From: Perilla frutescens
Lineage: Eukaryota; Streptophyta; Magnoliopsida; Lamiales; Lamiaceae
Length of the DNA stretch: 64,000 nt
Reading direction: 5' to 3'
Assembly (NCBI GenBank): GCA_026008535.1
Contig: BRKX01000003.1
Location: 28,386,001-28,450,000 of the forward strand
The position numbers and the translations under genes were made by a program. The notes beneath the pieces were generated by a model. That model searched no databases, was not told the origin of the DNA, and was given only the letters and a program-made list of their open reading frames with translations. The number at the start of each line of letters is the position of its first letter. The stretch's first letter is position 1. Shown here piece after piece: positions 23,580-35,126 of the stretch.

Positions 23580-24399
23580 TTTCCCCCATGCTGAAGAGAA
23601 TGTGTCCTCGAATTTGGATCTTCATCATGGTCGAATTCATCTGCAATAAAGGGAGACAAATCAGTACCATTGAAAGTAGATGGACATTTGTACTCACCGG
23701 GGAGATCAATGCGGTATGCATTATCATTGACACGGCTTAGGACGGTGAAAGGACCATCTCCTCTAGGCGACAACTTTGACTTCCTTAGATTGGGAAATCA
23801 GCCAGGACTCAGATGAATCCAAATGCGATCACCGAGCTGGAAGACAACACGCTTGCGCCATGTGTTACGTGCGGCGACAATCTGTGAACCTTTGTGCTCG
23901 ATCCGGGCACGCACTTTCTCATACATCTCCTTGATAAAATCAGCTCTCTTCAATCCTTTAACACTTGTTAGATGCTTAACAGAAAAATGAATAAGATCAG
24001 TATGCGTTAAGGGATTAAATCCATAAACTACCTCAAATGGAGACATGTTTAGTAGAATAATGAATAATGCGATTGTAAGCAAACTCAGCATATGGTAAAC
24101 ATTCTTCCCATGAATTCAAATTATTTTTAATTAAAGACCTAAGTAAAGTCCCTAATGTGCGATTCACAACCTCAATTTGACCATCGGTTTGTGGATGACA
24201 TGCAGTAGAAAACAATAACTTAGTCCCTAATTTTCCCCACAAAACACGCCAAACATGTCCCAAAAACTTAGAATCTCTATCACTAATAATAGTACGAGGA
24301 ATTCCATGTAATCTAACTCTATGGATGAAAAAAATATTAGCAATGTAGACTGCGTCATCGGTTTTCCTACATGCAATGAAATGAGCCATTTTTTAGAAC
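23426..24399 (-). pseudogene. GYP1 integrase core and C-terminal domain
   Basis: Minus strand, right to left: KMAHFIACRKTDDA, HGIPRTIISDRDSKF (second D of the triad), TACHPQTDGQIEVVNRTLG (catalytic E), WEECLPYAEFAYN, then a frameshift near 24060-24090, MSPFEVVYGFNP, GDRIWIHL, a stop near 23800, SPRGDGPFTVL, AYRIDLPGEY and TRLRAKKLQDYF. The last 50 codons or so lie inside the 3' LTR. After removing LTR-E and its duplication the 24389 frame is continuous with the zinc-finger part at 27668-28072. Confidence 0.9.
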
Positions 24400-24404
24400 C
24401 AATC

Positions 24405-27400
24405 TGTAACAGCCCGGTCCCGAAATAGGGATTTACGAGTGGGGACGGGGTGCTATTAAGGGGTTAACAAATAAAGTTGGAGGATTTACCAAGAAGTTTA
24501 AGAATCAAGACATGCCTTAGAAGTTATATGGTGATGCTTGGGTTTTCTTGGGTTAAAAGAAAACATGCTTAAGCGGAATGAAACGGCTAACTAATCAGAT
24601 ACCAACTTGTTAGGCCTCTTTGCAGGTGGACGAAAGTCATACTCAAAAACAGAGATAAACATAATATGCATCTTATAAGTATTAAATCATTTCTAGGGAG
24701 ATTATTCATAGAGTCTTGCTAAACATAATAGGACTTAAACAAAATTGAAAGGAGTGTATCAGAGTAGTGGATCACAAAGTGGGATTTCATGGAAACATTA
24801 GATAATAGCAAAACAGTCTTGGCAGCCAACCCACATTCACAACCACCAGCATCCTCAGCATCTCAACCTGAAAACATTTGAAAAGAGGGGGCATGAGCAC
24901 TAATGTACTCAGTGGGTTTAAGAGAAAATGCTTTAATAACTTCAAGATATCCAATGATTAATAGACGGTATACGGAGAGCAAAACGCAAAAGCCCTCTCC
25001 GTATCTGTAAAAACCTTTTCTTTTCTTTTTGGGCCCAACTTGGCTCAAACCTGTCGTCAACTATACCCTTAGGCATGCCATAGGATAGAAGAGGGGTTAC
25101 CTCAAATATCCGAATGAGTTTTCGAGGGAAAAATCCAGCAGTGACTTCCTTAATAATTTTGAGCTCATATCCTGCTTAAGTAAAGGCTAAGTTCCTTCCT
25201 TTCCTATCCTTGCTAGTAATACCAAGCTTAGAACAATGTCTAATACTAATCCTTTAATACTACATGATCTCGGCCTACAAAGGGTTAATGCTACCTTAAC
25301 AAGGCAAACCTTAACTCTTAATTTTGCGAGCTTAACAAGCATAAATATTAAATTACAGGAGAAGCACGTAAACAAGCACGAATCGGAGCTAAAGATAATT
25401 CCAAACATCTCATGCTAAGCATAAACAAAACTTTAGTAGTTCTATCATTTCTAAACATGCTTGAGAGCTCAAGTAAAGCATAATATCTTCCTTTCTTCCT
25501 TCCTTGTACAGAGATCAAACAGGCTGAGCAAAAATACTTTATTAGATATCTCATTTGCCCTAACATGTTTCTAGAGCTTATTAGCTCAAACTTTAGATGA
25601 GTATAGATTTACCCACCTTGGTTACGGGACGGAAGATGAGGCAACGAGCTGGTGATCTTCCTTAGTATTCCTCCGAGGCTCCATTCCTCCTACAAAAGTC
25701 GGATCGTCGACTTAGAAGCCTCCTTAGAAGATTTCTAATAACATAACATTAAGTAACACCCAACTAATATTCCCTTAGCTAGGACTTAGCATGGATAGCA
25801 CGACTCTAACTTAACAAGGGTCCGAAAAGGATTTATTTTATTTTAAGGAACTTCTCGTCTTGATTTCTAAATTTTTAGACGGAAAAGAACTTGAATGATT
25901 TCTCGAAAGAAATCGGAGAAAGCTTAAAAATCTTCTTAATTTAAACTTTGAGAATTACTCGGAAAAACATGACTCGAAGGAAAAACTCGAAAAGTTGGAA
26001 GAACCAGCGTCAGACGACACGGGGGAGCATCGCGCGCCGGCGGCACCCCGCGCACCCGCGGGGTTCTGGGCCGAGGGGGATGTCGCGCGGCCGTGCACCC
26101 CCTGCGGTCGCGGGACCTACTTTCTCTCTCTTCCTGGGCGATCTTCAACTGGGTTCTTCATGTTCGTTGATCCTTTCGACGAACACGAAGAACACTTAAC
26201 CCGAAATTTCTTAAAAATAACGTGCTTGAATTTATCATGCAACAACATGCTTTAACTTAAAAAGAATTTTGACATTATAACGGCATAAACACGATAATCC
26301 TCCTTTAAATTAAATTATCGACAAAATTGTTAAATGTGGCTTGAACGGAATTTACGGAATAACGAGGTTAATCTTCTTAGAATAACAATAACAGAATTAG
26401 AATGAGAAATATAACATTCACGTTATTATCTTGGAATTTCAAAAAAAATCGAAATGTAACTTTAGATGAGCAATAATGAAGAACGCGAAGAACGTAAAGA
26501 ACGGAAAGTAAATGCTGAATTTAAAGACGAAAAAGAAATGGAATTGAGACCGATGAACAAAAATGGACGGGGTCAGGTGCGTCGAAGGAATGTGGTTAGC
26601 TTGGCGTCTCGTCGAGTCGCAACGGCGGCAGAGCCGCCTGCTACGATTTCAACGGTGCCCCTAGCACATTCCCTCACCGCATCCCTTCCACGCCACTCCG
26701 CTCGTCGTCTTGAAGAACACTCACGAAGAACGCTTTTTACTTCGACAGAACCTTCTCGGCTTTCATAGCTTTTCACCTCTCAATTTTAGAAGTGAAAGGG
26801 AAAGAGTAAATGAGCAAGAAATGCTAAAGGGGGTGGTCCCCTATATATAGGAAAAGCTTTGGCTTCCCTTGGAAGCCATTGCTGTGCGGGAATACTGCAA
26901 AAGTTGCCCCGGGTTCGGTTAAAAGCTACTTTATTCGATGTCGAGGTCCAAATGACTTCAGACATGAAATCTAAAAATACCGGGAGACTCGTTGGCTCGA
27001 ATACTAGTGAACCAACTTGATTCGTGAAGAAGACAGGGTCGTCTGAAGAGAGACGAGCAAAGATTCCCTTTTTGGAATTACTTTTTACTATTCACTTAGA
27101 CTGACAGATTCGGCTCCCGAGCGTTCGATTGACCTCAGAATGACAATCCGTGAACGCCAACAGAATCCTTGAGTCATTTCCCATAAGAGGGGCTAGATAG
27201 AACTAGACTCAGATCAACGAGGAGGATTTCGTAAATTTCTCAAAACACGAACGCACGCAAAAGTTACTATTCATTCTTCTTTTAAATGCGTTTTTCATTA
27301 CCGGGAACTCGAATGACTTCATAATTAAAATCCGAAAACACCGGCATACTCCTTGAGTTAAAACCTTTCTAACGAGACCACGGATGGTCATAAAATAGTT

Positions 27401-27557
27401 AAAATCACATTTCTCGAAAAGACGATCTTCACGAAAACTGACTCCAAAAGTCGTGACTGACATCCAACCTTATCTAACCTTAATTAAATTTCCTCTTTAA
27501 TTAGTTAACTAATATTAACAATCCTCTAAACCTTATTCAAAAATCTGGGGTATTACA
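24405..27557 (-). mobile_element. LTR-E: solo LTR related to GYP2, minus strand
   Basis: 3153 bp between CAATC duplications (24400-24404 and 27558-27562). On the minus strand it starts TGTAATACCCC and ends CGGGCTGTTACA. Its first 600 minus-strand bases share many words with the GYP2 LTR in the same order (CGTCTTTTCGAGAA, GTATGCCGGT against GCATGCCGGT, GAGTTCCCGGT, CGAACGCTCGGGA against TGAACGCTCGGGA). TATATATAGGGGACC (plus near 26835-26852) is the likely TATA box. A CpG-rich block lies at 26010-26125 and TTCCGCT at plus 24572-24578. No coding region: frames such as 26466-26768 are incidental. Confidence 0.85.
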
Positions 27558-27562
27558 CAATC

Positions 27563-28449
27563 AACTACAACAAAGACAGAATCCTTACCCGACCTAGACC
27601 TAGGTAAACTAAATATGAAATCCATGGAAATATCAATCCAAGAGGTTGTAAGGGCGGGTAGAGGCGTTTACAAACCGAATGGATGTGACGTAGACTTAGA
27701 TTTATGACAAGTAATGCAATGACTACACACATTCTTGACATCCCTACGCATATGCGGCCAAAAGAAATGTTCATGCAGTAAGTTTAATGTTTTATGCACA
27801 CCAAAGTGACCCATCAAACTCGCCGCATGTGATTCCAATACCAAAAGCTCACGTACAGAACAGTCCGGGATGCACAACTTCGACTCTTTCAACAGAAAAC
27901 CATCATGCTCATAAAAACCATCAATAAACCTAGGCTTAGCATTACACGACGCATAAATAGGGCTAAAATACTCATCACATGTGCATAATGCTTTTATGGA
28001 CTCGAAACCTAGCATCTTGGCATGCATTAAGTTCAAAAGAGTGTATCTTCTTGATAGGGCATTGATGACCATATTGTCTTCACCTTTCTTGTACTTGATG
28101 ACATACGGAAAAGACTCGATGAACTCGACCCATCTCGCATCTCTTTTGTTCAGGTTATTTTGCCATTTAGGTACTTCAAGCTTTCATGATCCATGTGAAT
28201 GACGAACTCCTTAGGACAGAGGTAGTGTTGTCATGTGTCCAAAGAGCACTTCAAAGCGTAGAGCTCTTTGTCGTATGTGGAGTACCTAAGGGTGGCGCCA
28301 TTCAGCTTCTCACTGAAGTATGCCACAGGTTGGCGTTCCTGCATCAAAACAACACCAATACCTATGCCCGAGGCATCATACTCGATCTTAAAAGTCTTAG
28401 AAAAATCCAGTAAACAAAGAACAGGAGCACGACATAATAATGACTTCAA
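27563..28449 (-). pseudogene. GYP1 RNase H and integrase zinc finger
   Basis: Minus strand: RNase H starts with FKIEYDASGIGIGVVLMQE, then AYFSEKLNG and STYDKELYALK (28231-28449). After a frame change, the 27668-28072 frame carries the HHCC finger: H-ASLMGHFGVHKT and CSHCITCHKSKS, then DFIFSLP with the first integrase aspartate and DSVFVVVD up to the LTR-E insertion. Typical gypsy RNase H and integrase N-terminus. Confidence 0.88.
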
Positions 28450-29452
28450 CAGATTAAAGCATGCTCTTGTGGTTTACCCCACTCAAATTTTCGATCCTTT
28501 TTACTTACCTCAGTAAGAGGGGCGGCTACGCTGGAGAAGTCATGCACAAAACGGCGATAAAACCCAGCTAAGCCATGAAAGGAATGGACTTCAGATACGG
28601 TTTTGGGCATTGGACATTTCTCAATCAATTTGATTTTGGAACGGTCAACCTCAATACTTCGAGAACTCACGACAAAGCCTAAGAAAATGACTTCATCTAG
28701 ATAGAATTAACACTTAGAAAAATTACCATATAATTTGGCATCACACAAGAGCAAGAAAACATGCCTAAGATGTTCTAAATACGCATGTGCATTGTGACTG
28801 TAAATCAATATATCATCAAAATAGACAACTACAAATTTACTAATCACATCATGCAAAACATGGTTCATCAATCTCATGAAAGTGCTCGGTGCATTAGTGA
28901 GACCAAACGGTATTACTAACCACTCATATAATTCATGCTTTGTTTTAAACGCAGTTTTCCATTCATCCCCTTCATAAATTCCAACTTGAAAATAGCCAGA
29001 CCTTAAATTGATTTTAGAGAACAATTTTGATCCAGGCAGTTTATCAAGCATATCATAAAGTCTAGGGATAGGAAATCTATACTTAACCGTTATTTTGTTA
29101 ATGGTGCGGCAGTCCATGCACATTCTCCACCATTGTTCTTTTTTGGCACTAGAATGACTGGAACTGCATAGGGGCTCATCGACTCTCGGATCTACTTCTT
29201 CTCCAATAGCTCCTTCACTTGGTGATCTATCTCTTTTATTTCTTTAGGTGATGTGTAGTATACAGGTCGGTTTGGGAGAATGGCTCCAGGCATGAAGTCG
29301 ATCTGGTGCTCGATCCCACAAACTGGAGGTAATCCACTTGGAATCTCTTCCGGGAACATGTCTGCGAACTCCTCCATAAGTGGCTGCATAACACTAGGCA
29401 AACAAACATCATTAGTAGCACTGCTCTTGTAAGATAAAAGAACAAAAGGCAA
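28450..29452 (-). pseudogene. GYP1 reverse transcriptase
   Basis: Minus strand: EEIPSGLPPVCGIEHQIDF, the YAVPVILVPKK region with a disrupted frame near 29130-29190, CMDCRTINKITVKYRFPIPR, GSKLFSKINLRSGYFQV, WLVIPFGLTNAPSTFMRLMN and YFDDILIYS (28801-28827) with both catalytic aspartates present, then FLGFVVSSRSIEVD and FHGLAGFYRRFVHDFS. This is a well-preserved gypsy RT sequence with frame changes between 29452, 29123 and 28449. Confidence 0.9.
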
Positions 29453-30249
29453 ACCTGCTTTCAGTGCTTTTTCTACGCCTTTAACAGAGCTAAACAGTGA
29501 ACGATTTTCTCTTTGTTAGGGGCTGATCCAGATGCTTTCCCACGAACTAAGGAGTCGTTAGAAGGAATTTTAGGGGCTGAAGTGACCGCAGGAATGGCGG
29601 TGGTCGGTGGAGAACTCTCAGCCGAAACTTGGCCGTTCACGACGACGGACCGGGCGACTGTTGCGCCTACTTTTGCCCGCTACTCTTTGAACTTCTCTTA
29701 CATCCTCTCTTGGTCCACTACAATAGCTTTCGGAGACAGTGGTTTTAGCACTATTGATCGAACATCTTGAGTGATCGTGTAGTTATTCGCGAACCCATCA
29801 TAAACAACTTGTCTGTCAAACTACCACGTTCTCCTTAGAAGTACATTTGCTACATCCATAGGAATAACATCACACAATACAATGTCAGAATAACGACTAA
29901 TAGAAAAGGAGATGTGTACCTGACCAGTAACGTGAATTGTGCCTCTGTCTGTAAGCCACTGCAATTTGTAGGGCTTTAGATGCTTCATTGTAGTGAAAGC
30001 TAACTATTCGATGGCATACTGACTGATTACATTGATCAAACTACCACTATCTATGATCATTGCGTGTGTCTTATCTTGAATAGTAACCCTTGTGTAAAAT
30101 ATGTTCTCACGCTAGGATTGATGTTCATCTTCACGATTTATACGCAGACTGCAGATGGAAACTAGACTGACGTGTAGAATCTCAGGTTCCTCAATGTCTA
30201 GCTCGGCTTTTGGGATGTCTACTGCAGCTGGGACGTCGCATTAGGGCTA
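29453..30249 (-). pseudogene. GYP1 aspartic protease region
   Basis: Minus strand: TRVTIQDKTHAMIIDSGSLI, with the DSGS active-site motif at about 30034-30057, then VISQYAIE followed by a stop, HLKPYKLQW, GQVHISFSI and VLCDVIPMDVANVLL. Several stops interrupt it. The open frame on the plus strand at 29513-29770 is a shadow. Confidence 0.8.
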
Positions 30250-31563
30250 CTCCTCATCTTCACTGGCTGATTCAATCCCATTCTGATCACTGATGAACAG
30301 AACACGCTGGTTCGGATACTGGGCTTGAAAATGACCCCAACCTTGGCATTTATGACACTGGATGTTACGGGCTTAACTGGGTGCTACATTGGGCATCATA
30401 CTGGGCTGATTAGGCTGTTGGAATGGTGGTCTTGCAGGTGGCGTAGTTGTAGACTCGGGTCTATGGCTAGACTGCAGTGTAGAATGGTCGAAATGCCATT
30501 CGGGTGGTCCAGGCTGACTTCGGGGTCATGTGGACTTAGTAAAAAGTGTAGAAGATGATGTGGGAGACGTACCTTTATACCATGAAGTTCGAACAAGTGT
30601 GATCGTGTGGTGAGATCGACGGCGGCCTTCTTTGAGCTATCTCTCCACAATTGATGCGTAGTGCACCATCTCTTCTACACTGGTGAAGTCCTTGAGCTCG
30701 ACTTCACATGCAATATCTAGAATCATACCTTTGATATACCAAAGGATGGTAGCATCTAGGGTTTCCTCTTTTCCAATTCAGTTTAGCATAGTCTCGAGCT
30801 CTCTGTGATATTCTTCTATAGAGCGCGTGCCTTGCTTAATCTTGTTAAGCTTTTTCTCGAGTTCTCTCTCATAGTGGATGGGAATGAATCATCCCCATAT
30901 CACATCCTTCATCTTGCGCCATGTGCCAATGGGAGGATGTCTCTCGCGGCGTCTACGGACTTGTTGGAACTCCCACCATAAGGCTGCATAGCCTCTGAAC
31001 TCTAATGATGCTAGCTGGACTTTCTTGAGCTTTGGAAAGTCGTAGCAGTCAAAAAGTTTGTCTACCTTGTGTTTCCAATCCAAGTATAGATCAGGATCGT
31101 GTAGACCTTCGAACTCAAGAATGCTCATTTTGATGTTATTGATCATGCTAACTCCATCACCGTATCGGGATGGATCGGCACAGGCTGCACGTTTATGAGG
31201 TGCTCGTGGTCGGCTATGACCTCATTGTGGAGGCTCATACTCGGCTTCTGAGCTCTCTTCTGTATAGGACTCATCTTTAGGCTCTTCTTCACATTCAACA
31301 TGTCGAACTGGACCTCGATAAGCTTGTGTAATGGTTGGACATGTGTTGATACACTCAAATTGATGCACCAAGCTGTCCAACTTGTCAGATAATGCCTATT
31401 GTTGCTTCTGGAAGTGGCTAGAAAGTGTCTCTTAGTGGTATTTAGGATCCCACTGTAGAGGTACACTGGACGACTTCAAGTCTTTAGTTGGCATACTGGA
31501 TGACTTCGGGTCATCAGGAGGTGTATTAGGTAATGCATTGACTTCATTCTTGCATTTATCCAT
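30250..31563 (-). pseudogene. GYP1 gag with zinc knuckle
   Basis: The start codon at 31561-31563 (minus) opens MDKCKNEVNALPNTPP. Stops occur near 31435 and 31395. The capsid (Retrotrans_gag) follows: FEGLHDPDLYLDWKHKVDKL, FRGYAALWWEFQQ, GTWRKMKDVIWG, RSIEEYHRELE. The zinc knuckle CHKCQGWGHFQAQY (plus about 30315-30362) has tyrosine in place of the last cysteine. The MINN...VIWG frame (30889-31146) is in register with the start codon. Confidence 0.85.
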
Positions 31564-31961
31564 GGTATCTGCAAACATAGAACAAACGTAAAAGAAAATA
31601 AGGAAATAAACCTCATAATCTCACGTTCACTCATTTGTTTTCACTCTTAAATTTTCCACTCGTGTATCACTCAAATATACAGGTGCACAGTGGGTGAAAT
31701 TCGTGTAGGTGAATCTGCTCGAACACTGGTGAAGAACGGCACTCAGTACTCTTCTTCGCGGAAACAGCTTAATTGCACAATGAATGGAATGGGTGTGCTA
31801 ACTCAGAGTATGTATGAAAGGTGGTTGTGATATATAGTATGGTACGGGCGGTGGAGTAGCGTGTATCGGTCAATTAGGGATAGTATAAGGGTGGTGGTCG
31901 AGTACTATGGAAGAAAAGGAAAGAAATAGATGTATTAATGAAGTCCCAAATAGATGAGGAG
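31564..31961 (-). other. GYP1 leader, interrupted by S2
   Basis: Non-coding leader between primer-binding site and gag. It continues at 44165-44590 on the far side of S2; that part is A-rich and contains runs of T (44419-44490). No other feature seen. Confidence 0.7.
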
Positions 31962-32273
31962 ATCCATGTTAGTGCCATATGCACTTAAGTTTTCGAGATT
32001 GTCATAATTTGTATGACAATATGGTAATATCAAAAGAACACAAAAGATTTTGGTTATTCATGTTCGAATACCATGTTCTGGACATTACTGTGAACATTCT
32101 GCTGCCAATCTGATTAAAGATCAAGACATGTACTTAATCATGTTCAGAGACATGATCATGTACATGGTTGTCCAGAGAGTTTACAAGAGACGTGCCATGC
32201 TAGATTCAAGGAGTTAAAACTGCAGATTCAAGATGAACATTTCAGAATAGAAGCTGTCTTGTTCTTGATGTTG

Positions 32274-34467
32274 TGATACCCCGACCCTTTTTGATAAATT
32301 ATAAATTATAATTTTGGAAAAATGATGTTGAATTAATATTGTTTGAATATTAATTATGATGGTATGTTCTTATTGTATGCCATTGTTTCAATGCAGGTTA
32401 TTCTACTCGAGCCGATACGTCTTAAACACAGTGATATTATACTGAGTGTATAATACATGTTAACATTTTAATATTAAAATTGTCGAGTTATATGTTAATG
32501 AATGAGTGTGATTATATTTAATTTTATGTTTGCCATACCTTGAACACCCTAACGCTGAGCCGGACGGGGGTCTCGCTGAGCTGATGGGGGCTAGGAGGCA
32601 ACGCCCCCTACTTTTTCGGTGTATTTATTAAATGTGTATTGATTATGTTTTGAAAATTTAAGTTGTGTATTAAATGTGTTTTTAAAATTTAAGTTTAAGT
32701 TATGTTTAAATAGGAGGTTAGATGGAGTTGGAAATGTCCGGGAGTCGGACTGAATTTGAAAACCAAATCGAGTCTGAAGCGCGACCCATAAGCGCGAGTG
32801 CACAGAGTCACGCATCGCAGTGAAGCCGAGACACGACGGGAAAATGTGACCACTTTCTAGTCGCGTTCTGAGAGGTCTGCAGCGCGACGTTGAAACGCGA
32901 CACCTCCGGTCGCGTGTTAACAGCTTCAGAGAGCCATTTTTCTTCAGCTAAAATGCAACCACCATGGGTCGCGCCTCACAGTGTTTTTCAAGCGCGACCC
33001 CTTCAAGTCGCGCCTGCTTCGGAATTTTCATCCTTTAAATACAACACTTCACCTATTTTCCTCCATTTTCTTCACACTTGGGAGATTTTCTTCCAAAGCT
33101 CTCTCAAGAAATTCTTCAACTTTGGGAGTGGATTCTATCATCATCATCCATCATCTAAGGTAATCTCATACCACTTCCCTCTTGATGATTAAACTCCATT
33201 TCTTGTTGTTTTGAACTTAGGGTTTATATCCAAAATTTAGGGCTTTTTGATTCTATTAATCCTCATGCTTTGGTATCTCAAACATATGGTTTATTTACTC
33301 CATTGAAGCAATATGTGTTGTTAAATTGAAATCCCTAGGGTTCATTGTTGCTAAAGATTAGATTTTTGCCCTAATTTCCCCTTAATATGTTCATAGTTGA
33401 TTGGAGGTGTTTTGATGGTTGTATGAAGTTGATTTTTATGTATGTTAGAGCCCTAGGACAGTGGTTCATGTATTTGAAATATTGAGTTCAAACGATTTGA
33501 ATTGAATCATGATCATGTGGTTTAAATGAGTGTACGTAATGTGTTCGATTAAATGTCTCAAAGAGTTTTAATGAGTATTTTGAGTCCAAAATCATATTAT
33601 GAACTTGTATATCCATGGTTGAGTATGTGGATGTGTATGAGAACATTAAAGCAATGTATAGCATGTGTTTGGTTAAAATCATGACATAATTGCATAACTC
33701 GACATCTAAATTGAGAAAGGAAATTTAAAGGTGCTTGGTGACGTATTGGGGCTCGAGGTGGATGACTTGTGCACGGCTAAGAAGTATCTCAAAGGTTAAG
33801 GATTTTGAAAGCGTCTCATAAGGTGGGGTAACTCTAAATTGTGAACACGTGTAAAGTTATAGTTATTGTTGTGCTTTGATTGTATAAGTATGAAGGGTCT
33901 TCAGACCAGTTATAAGAATGAACACAAGAGAACCCCCACAAGCTTGTGTTTTCCTTATGTGCTTTTGAAATACTCATGATATTATTATTACATTGATCAT
34001 TCTTTTTGCTTTATGATCAGTGATTATTGAGGATGTGAATAGCCCGATCTTTTGTAGGTATGCTATGTTAACTTGATATATTTTGTATTCATATTAAAGG
34101 CAGGTCATTTGACATAGGAGCCTATGATGTTCAAATATATGTCGTCGAATTCCTATGCTATGTTTGTTAATTTAAGGTGCTAGACGGGCGGCTTGTCTAA
34201 GACCTATGAGCCCGATAGGTTAGATGATTGTATGAATGATGTAGATGGGTTTATTCTATGCTTCCGTAATACTATGTTGCGTGACAGGGTAGATTTCGAT
34301 AGGTTGAATGTTATAATTATGAAAAAATTTATATGGGATTTATGACGTCATACCATAGTATACTTTTTGACCTAAGCTTCCGCTCATTTTAAAATAAGTG
34401 CATAAAATTAAGTGAGTAAATTGTATGTTAAGTGACGTGGCCAAACGGAGTAGTTTGGGGCATTACA
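32274..34467 (+). mobile_element. LTR-B: solo gypsy-type LTR (family A/B/C), internally deleted
   Basis: 2194 bp, TGATACCCCGACCC to GGGGCATTACA, collinear with LTR-A and LTR-C. It lacks about 250 bp between 33910 and 33925 that in LTR-A spans the minisatellite and the region ending GAACACAAGA. A tandem CpG-rich block at 32774-32930 precedes TTTAAATAC near 33034. TTCCGCT at 34378-34384. The flanks (GTTG left, AGTT right) do not form a clean duplication; a small deletion on the left would explain this. Confidence 0.8.
32774..32930 (+). repeat. Tandem CpG-rich promoter repeats in LTR-B
   Basis: About three diverged units of roughly 50 bp, each starting near CTGMAGCGCGAC or its relics and carrying GTCGCGT at the end. 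They lie directly upstream of the TATA-like box. The homologous block of LTR-C is in better repeat register. Confidence 0.6.
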
Positions 34468-35105
34468 AGTTCTATTTAAAGAAGACATCTAAACTAGGAA
34501 AGTCTGATTTAAATAAGGAAATTGTTTCCTTGTTAAATCCTAGTTAAAATAGGACTTCTGATTACCTTGTTTAGGCTATATCTGTTGTTTATAAATAGCC
34601 TGGAAATCAGACTAGTTAAGGTGACATGAATTTTATAAATACAAAAAAGGGCTGAGAGTCAAAAGACTTCATATTTGAAGCATATATATAGTATTCGGGT
34701 AGACTAGGTTTGATCGGTTAGATCATTGTGTTTCTAGTCTGTGTTTAAAACTCACTTTCATACACACTTAGAGGAGTCTTGGGAGAGATTTCCTGTGGGA
34801 ACTAGAGGGATTCTAGGTTGTGAGGGGAGCTCATAATTCAGTTTAGTGAAAGAGGTTGAATTGGGTATGAAAGGGGTTGAGTGACTGGAGTCTTCATGTA
34901 ATAGCCTTTTGTAACCATTCAACAGAGTAGTAAAATGTTTCTCATGGACTTGAGAAGTTCCATTAACGTGATTAGTTGATCAAACAGGGTTACCAACCTC
35001 GTGTTCTTTACTTGCTTTAAGTTTTTACATTCTGACCTTACATGTTCACAACAATGTTCAAGTACATGATGATGAACATGATCGCACAGTTTATGTAACT
35101 TCAAT

Positions 35106-35117
35106 TGGTATCAGAGC
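35106..35117 (+). other. S2 primer-binding site
   Basis: TGGTATCAGAGC, a full match to the plant initiator-Met tRNA complement, two bases after the LTR end at 35103. Confidence 0.95.
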
Positions 35118-35126
35118 AGGTCGCCT

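Larger units (their letters stand above)
31967..35103 (+). repeat. S2 5' LTR, split by LTR-B
   Basis: LTR pieces 31967-32273 and 34468-35103 add to 943 bp against 956 bp for the 3' LTR. At the LTR-B junction about 20 bases present in the 3' LTR (near 43505-43530) are missing on the left side. A TATA-like TTTATAAATAGCC lies near 34587-34600. Confidence 0.88.

Noticed and set aside
26466..26776. Overlapping open frames of 67-100 codons on both strands
   Set aside because: Inside solo LTR-E, opposite-strand shadows of each other, low complexity.
35106..35117. tRNA-like matches next to LTRs (also 2060-2071, 44591-44604)
   Set aside because: Only 12-14 bases complementary to a tRNA 3' end; these are primer-binding sites, not tRNA genes.
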